Of a stretch of 64,000 bases of DNA, positions 60,290-64,000 are shown one piece after another. Source of the DNA: Achatina immaculata (lineage: Eukaryota > Mollusca > Gastropoda > Stylommatophora > Achatinidae); contig CM019693.1 in assembly GCA_009760885.1 (NCBI GenBank), positions 744,001 to 808,000 on the forward strand, read 5' to 3'. How positions within the stretch are numbered: position 1 is the stretch's first letter; the number at the start of each line of letters is the position of its first letter. The position numbers were made by a program, and so were the translations under genes. Under the pieces are notes generated by a model that saw only the letters and a program-made list of their open reading frames with translations, had not been told where the DNA came from and searched no databases.

Positions 60290-60510
60290 CTCTAGTGAAG
60301 AAATTACCAAAAATAGCACTAAAATGGACACCACAGGGGAACAGAAGTAAGGGTAGACGAAAAGAGACATGGAGAAGAATAACAGAAAGGATGTTGAGCA
60401 ATAGAGGGCTCACCTGGGCAAGAGCAAAAAAAAAAAAGGCGAAGGACAGGCATTTGTGGAAAACCCTTGCGGAGGCCCAATGTGCCCTGGGCACTTAAGG
60501 TTCAGAGAGA
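60290..60510 (+). pseudogene. LINE-E 3' fragment
   Basis: Encodes LPKIALKWTPQGNRSKGRRK, ETWRRITERMLSNRGLTWAR, AKKKKAKDRHLWKTLAEAQ and CALGT, nearly the same as 55.1-55.35 kb but with an expanded A-run at 60427-60438. It ends TTAAGGTTC and passes into (AG)n. Confidence 0.88.
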
Positions 60511-60524
60511 GAGAGAGAGAGTGA

Positions 60525-60850
60525 AGAAATTAATATGCAAATAAGTAAAGAAGCTATTATGTTTGACAAGCTAAAGAAAATGGCTCAGAACAACAGATGA
60601 ATACAGATATTCCAGTTTATTACACCTGTGTACCTGGCGCTGTCTTTTATGAATCTGAAACACGGTAAACAAATTCAAGGTATGAAAAAAAAACTCATAT
60701 CTTGGCTGCCATGGCAGAATAATGAACAGCAAGCAGCAAGACAAAGTCACCGACTCCAAGGTTCTGCGACGTGCTAAGCTTCCAATCATGCAGACAACAC
60801 AAAGCAACAGAAGACTGCGATGGGTGGGCCATGCTGTAACAGTGTAAGAT
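60525..60850 (+). pseudogene. LINE-F 3' fragment
   Basis: Across frameshifts: NMQISKEAIMFDKLKK (about 60534-60580), a Leu-rich ALSFMNLKHG-like piece, then DKVTDSKVLRRAKLPIMQTT and RRLRWVGHAVTV (60738-60845). This is the 'DKV-D-EVL-RA ... LRW-GH' segment of another LINE family. It begins right after the GA tract ending the LINE-E fragment. Confidence 0.7.
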
Positions 60851-61014
60851 TTTTTGGAGGTCATTTCCCTTACGTCTAAAGTCGACTAAGATGACTTCTC
60901 CTGATTCGAGAAGCCTGGAGAAGTTTCTAGTTGTCACGGTCTGGTGACTTCTTGCACAGGCCTCGAGTGCTAACTCTGGAGCACGAGAATTTTAGAGAAG
61001 TGTTTTGGGGTTTT

Positions 61015-61395
61015 TGAATGGAGATTATGTTGTTGGCTCTCGTGAAGAGCGGTAGAGACTATTTTGTTGGCTCTCGTAAAGAGCGGTAGAGGCTATGTTG
61101 TTGGCTCTCGTAAAGAGCGGTAGAGGCTATGTTGTTGGCTCTCGTAAAGAGCAGTAGAGACTATGTTGTTGGCTCTCGTAAAGAGCGGTAGAGGCTATGT
61201 TGTTGGCTCTCGTAAGGAGCAGTAGAGGCTATGTTGTTGGCTCTCGTAAAGAGCGATAGAGGCTATGTTGTTGGCTCTCGTAAAGAGCAGTAGAGACTAT
61301 GTTGTTGGCTCTCGTAAAGAGCGGTAAAGACTATGTTATGGCTCTCGTAAAGAGTGGTAGAGACTATTTTGTTGGCTTTCGTAAAGAGCAGTAGT
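61015..61395. repeat. 34-bp minisatellite with a small hairpin in each unit
   Basis: Eleven units of GTAGAGACTATGTTGTTGGC plus TCTCGTAAAGAGCG. Each unit can pair GCTCT with AGAGC around CGTAA. Confidence 0.95.
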
Positions 61396-61797
61396 TCTGT
61401 GTTAGAAATGACTTAACAGAAGAGAGACAGGAAAGTGTCTCATATTTTCGAGTTTTTGTGATTGAACAATTGGGCAAAGTTTTATGTTGCCAGAGTATTT
61501 GTATTCTCGTGTGTTCCACCCGTAATTTGAGATACTGGATGTCATCAACTGCACTCACAGGTCCATCATCACCGTGTCCATTATTAAATAACGTTTTAAT
61601 CGTCCAATGACGTGTTGAAACGCCTGGATGCGGTACCACTGTGGATTTGTAGAACCTGCCTACTGTTGGAGTATAATCCTACCGCCGCTGCTGTTGTGCG
61701 TCCAAGCTGTGCCATGTTTATACGTTAAAGCTGGTCCTCATCAAAGAGAGCTGTACTTCTGTGACCAGCCTGCAACATCTGATGTCCTCATATTGTC
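61396..61797. other. No recognisable gene
   Basis: Spacer between two 34-bp arrays of different sequence. The 91-codon minus frame (61364-61639) has no motif. Confidence 0.5.
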
Positions 61798-62946
61798 TCA
61801 TTTTGATGCGTTACTACAAGCCTGTACCGTCTCATCTTGGTGTATTACTACAAACCTATACCGTCTCATCTTGGTGTATTACTACAAGCCTATACCATCT
61901 CATCTTGATGTATTACTACAAGCCTGTACTGTCTCATCTTGGTGTATTACTACAAGCCTGTACCGTCTCATCTTGATGTATTACTACAAGCCTATACCAT
62001 CTCATCTTGGTGTATTACTACAAGCCTGTACTGTCTCATCTTGGTGTATTACTACAAGCCTGTACCGTCTCATCTTGCTGTATTACTACAAGCCTGTACT
62101 GTCTCATCTTGGTGTATTACTACAAGCCTATACCGTCTCATCTTGGTGTATTACTACAAGCCTGTACTGTCTCATCTTGGTGTGTTACTACAAGCCTATA
62201 CCATCTCATCTTGATGCATTACTACAAACCTATATCGTCTCATCTTGATGTATTACTACAAACCTATACCGTCTCATCTTGGTGTATTACTACAAACTTA
62301 TACCATCTCATCTTGGTGTATTACTACAAACCTATACCGTCTCATCTTGATGTATTACTACAAGCCTATACCGTCTCATCTTGATGTATTACTACAAACC
62401 TATACCGTCTCATCTTGGTGTATTACTACAAGCCTATACCATCTCATCTTGATGTATTACTACAAACCTATATAATCTCATCTTGATGTATTGCTACAAA
62501 CCTATACCGTCTCATCTTGGTGTATTACTACAAGTCTGTACAGTCTCATCTTGGTGTATTACTACAAACCTATATCATCTCATCTTGGTGTATTACTACA
62601 AACCTATACAGTCTCATCCTGGTGTATTACTACAAACCTATACCGTCTCATCTTAGTGTATTACTACAAACCTATACCGTCTCATCTTGGTGTATTACTA
62701 CAAACATATACCGTCTCATCTTGGTGTATTACTAAAAGCCTATACCGTCTCATCTTGGTGTATTACTACAAACCTATACCGTCTCATCTTGGTGTATTAC
62801 TACAAGCCTATACCGTCTCATCTTGGTGTATTACTACAAGCCTGTACCGTCTCATCTTGGTGTATTACTAAAAGCCTGTACTGTCTCATCTTGGTGTATT
62901 ACTACAAACCTATACCGTCTCATCTTGGTGTATTACTACAAACCTA
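61798..62946. repeat. 34-bp minisatellite, about 34 units
   Basis: Unit TCATCTTGGTGTATTACTAC plus AAGCCTGTACCGTC. The positions AAGCCTGTAC or AAACCTATAC and GGTGTA or GATGTA vary. The left third is enriched in the AAGCCTGTAC form. Several overlapping frames of 70-206 codons are read-throughs. Confidence 0.97.
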
Positions 62947-63261
62947 AGAAGGAACCTTCTCTATATAAGACAGCCACATCCTCAAACAAACCATGGTGAC
63001 CTCTTGAGAAAACGCTGGCCATGAAGCGGCCAGCAACTAAGATGAAAGAATAACAGTTATGTTATGGGAGATTCTTCCATCAGCCACGACAAATGGGAGG
63101 AGCAGGCAAGAGACTGAGCTATGTGGAATGACTATGTAAAGGTGAGGCATTATTTGAAGAGGAAATTAAAAATAAAATAAAATAAAAATGTAAAAGCAAC
63201 GGAAGGAGATGGAGAGATGAAACTCAAATACTGCTGTTTCTGTGTTCAGTTAAACAACTTC
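62947..63261. other. No recognisable gene
   Basis: Short unique-looking spacer with an AATAAAATAAAATAAA stretch near 63170. Confidence 0.5.
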
Positions 63262-63475
63262 AGCTTTGGTAGAGTCAGTCAATGAGAGAAAACCTTCCTG
63301 ACTCTGGTGTCAGATTTTTTGGTAGAGTCAGTCATGAGATAAAGTCTTCCTGACTCTGGTGTCAGATTTTTTGGTAGAGTCAGTCATGAGATAAAGTCTT
63401 CCTGACTCTGGTGTCAGATTTTTTGGTAGAGTCAGTCATGAGATAAAGTCTTCCTGACTCTGGTGCCAGATTTTC
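63262..63475. repeat. 53-bp minisatellite
   Basis: Four units of TTTTTTGGTAGAGTCAGTCA, TGAGATAAAGTCTTCCTGAC and TCTGGTGTCAGA. GAGTCAG and CTGACTC in each unit are inverted and could pair. Confidence 0.94.
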
Positions 63476-63540
63476 ATCAAGATAAACCATTTATATTATT
63501 AAAATAGGTTTTTTTTGCCTCCAGTCTGAATATGGATTCC

Positions 63541-63613
63541 AAACAAACAAACAAACAAACAAACAAACAAACAAAGAGAGAGAGGAGAGAGAGAGAGAGA
63601 GAGTGAGAGAGAG
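63541..63613. repeat. (AAAC)n(GA)n microsatellite
   Basis: Nine AAAC-type units followed by GA repeats. Confidence 0.96.
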
Positions 63614-63779
63614 AAACTAATTCTCTTATAAACAACAAAAACTTGAAAATAAATTGTTGATATTATTGTGTTTCATACATAAAATAACAAAAATGAAACA
63701 GTCTGACTTGCACACACTAAAGTGATAGAGCACAATGTTGTATACTTAGAGATCTAAAGTGTTTCACATGTTTCATCTG
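63614..63779. other. No recognisable gene
   Basis: Short AT-rich spacer. Confidence 0.5.
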
Positions 63780-64000
63780 TGGAAGTATAGGGAGGTAGAA
63801 GTCTGAGACAACGAACATATCTGGAAGTCTAAGGAGGTAGAAGTCTGAGACAATGAACATATATGGAAGTCTAAGGAGGTAGAAGTCTGAGACAATGAAC
63901 ATATATGGAAGTCTAAGGAGGTAGAAGTCTGTGATAATGAATATATATGGAAGTCTAAGGAGGTAGAAGTCTGAGACAACGAACGTCTGTGGAGGTTTAT
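63780..64000. repeat. 42-bp minisatellite, runs off the window
   Basis: Five units of GGAAGTCTAAGGAGGTAGAA plus GTCTGAGACAATGAACATAT and AT. As 42 is a multiple of three, a 68-codon minus frame stays open. The right border is beyond the window. Confidence 0.95.

Noticed and set aside
61628..62871. Frames of 70-206 codons with repeated CITTSLYRLI-type units
   Set aside because: Read-through of the 34-bp minisatellite in several frames at once.

Overview
The window looks like intergenic DNA from an animal nuclear genome, most likely a lophotrochozoan invertebrate such as a gastropod mollusc. That placement is an inference from the mix of elements: RTE-like LINEs, tRNA-derived SINEs with a shared central block, mariner-type elements, and very many minisatellites. 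I recognise no host protein-coding gene, no rRNA, no functional tRNA, no CRISPR array and no bacterial-style operon. Every reading frame I can assign belongs to a decayed transposable element. Most other long frames are tandem repeats read through, or antisense shadows. 

Layout: 0-7 kb holds small tandem repeats and 3' fragments of two LINE families. 7.7-10.6 kb holds the best-preserved element, a nearly complete RTE-type LINE with endonuclease and reverse transcriptase domains. It is disabled by one in-frame stop and one frameshift. 11-26 kb mixes a foldback repeat, tRNA-like SINE heads, LINE tails and about ten unrelated minisatellites. 26.9-44.2 kb is a run of local tandem duplications. 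First comes a 1.86-kb SINE+LINE unit in two copies (26.9-30.6 kb). Next is a 3-kb unit in three unequal copies that carry 31-bp and 33-bp arrays and long GACA/GTCT tracts (32.5-40.4 kb). Last is a 1.80-kb unit in two copies (40.5-44.2 kb). 44-64 kb is rich in minisatellites. It also contains two mariner-like non-autonomous elements with TA flanks, a dead mariner with transposase remnants (56-57.6 kb), and fragments of at least four more LINE families. 

How the parts relate: nothing here forms a working pathway. The interest is structural. Each LINE family tends to end in its own short tandem tail. The duplication junctions show 3-6 bp of microhomology. Minisatellites have grown inside mariner-type elements, twice inside one broken transposase frame and once inside a 1.1-kb non-autonomous element. 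The clustered duplications differ largely by array length and homopolymer indels, so recent tandem duplication must be separated from assembly error. I found no convincing new multi-gene biological system.
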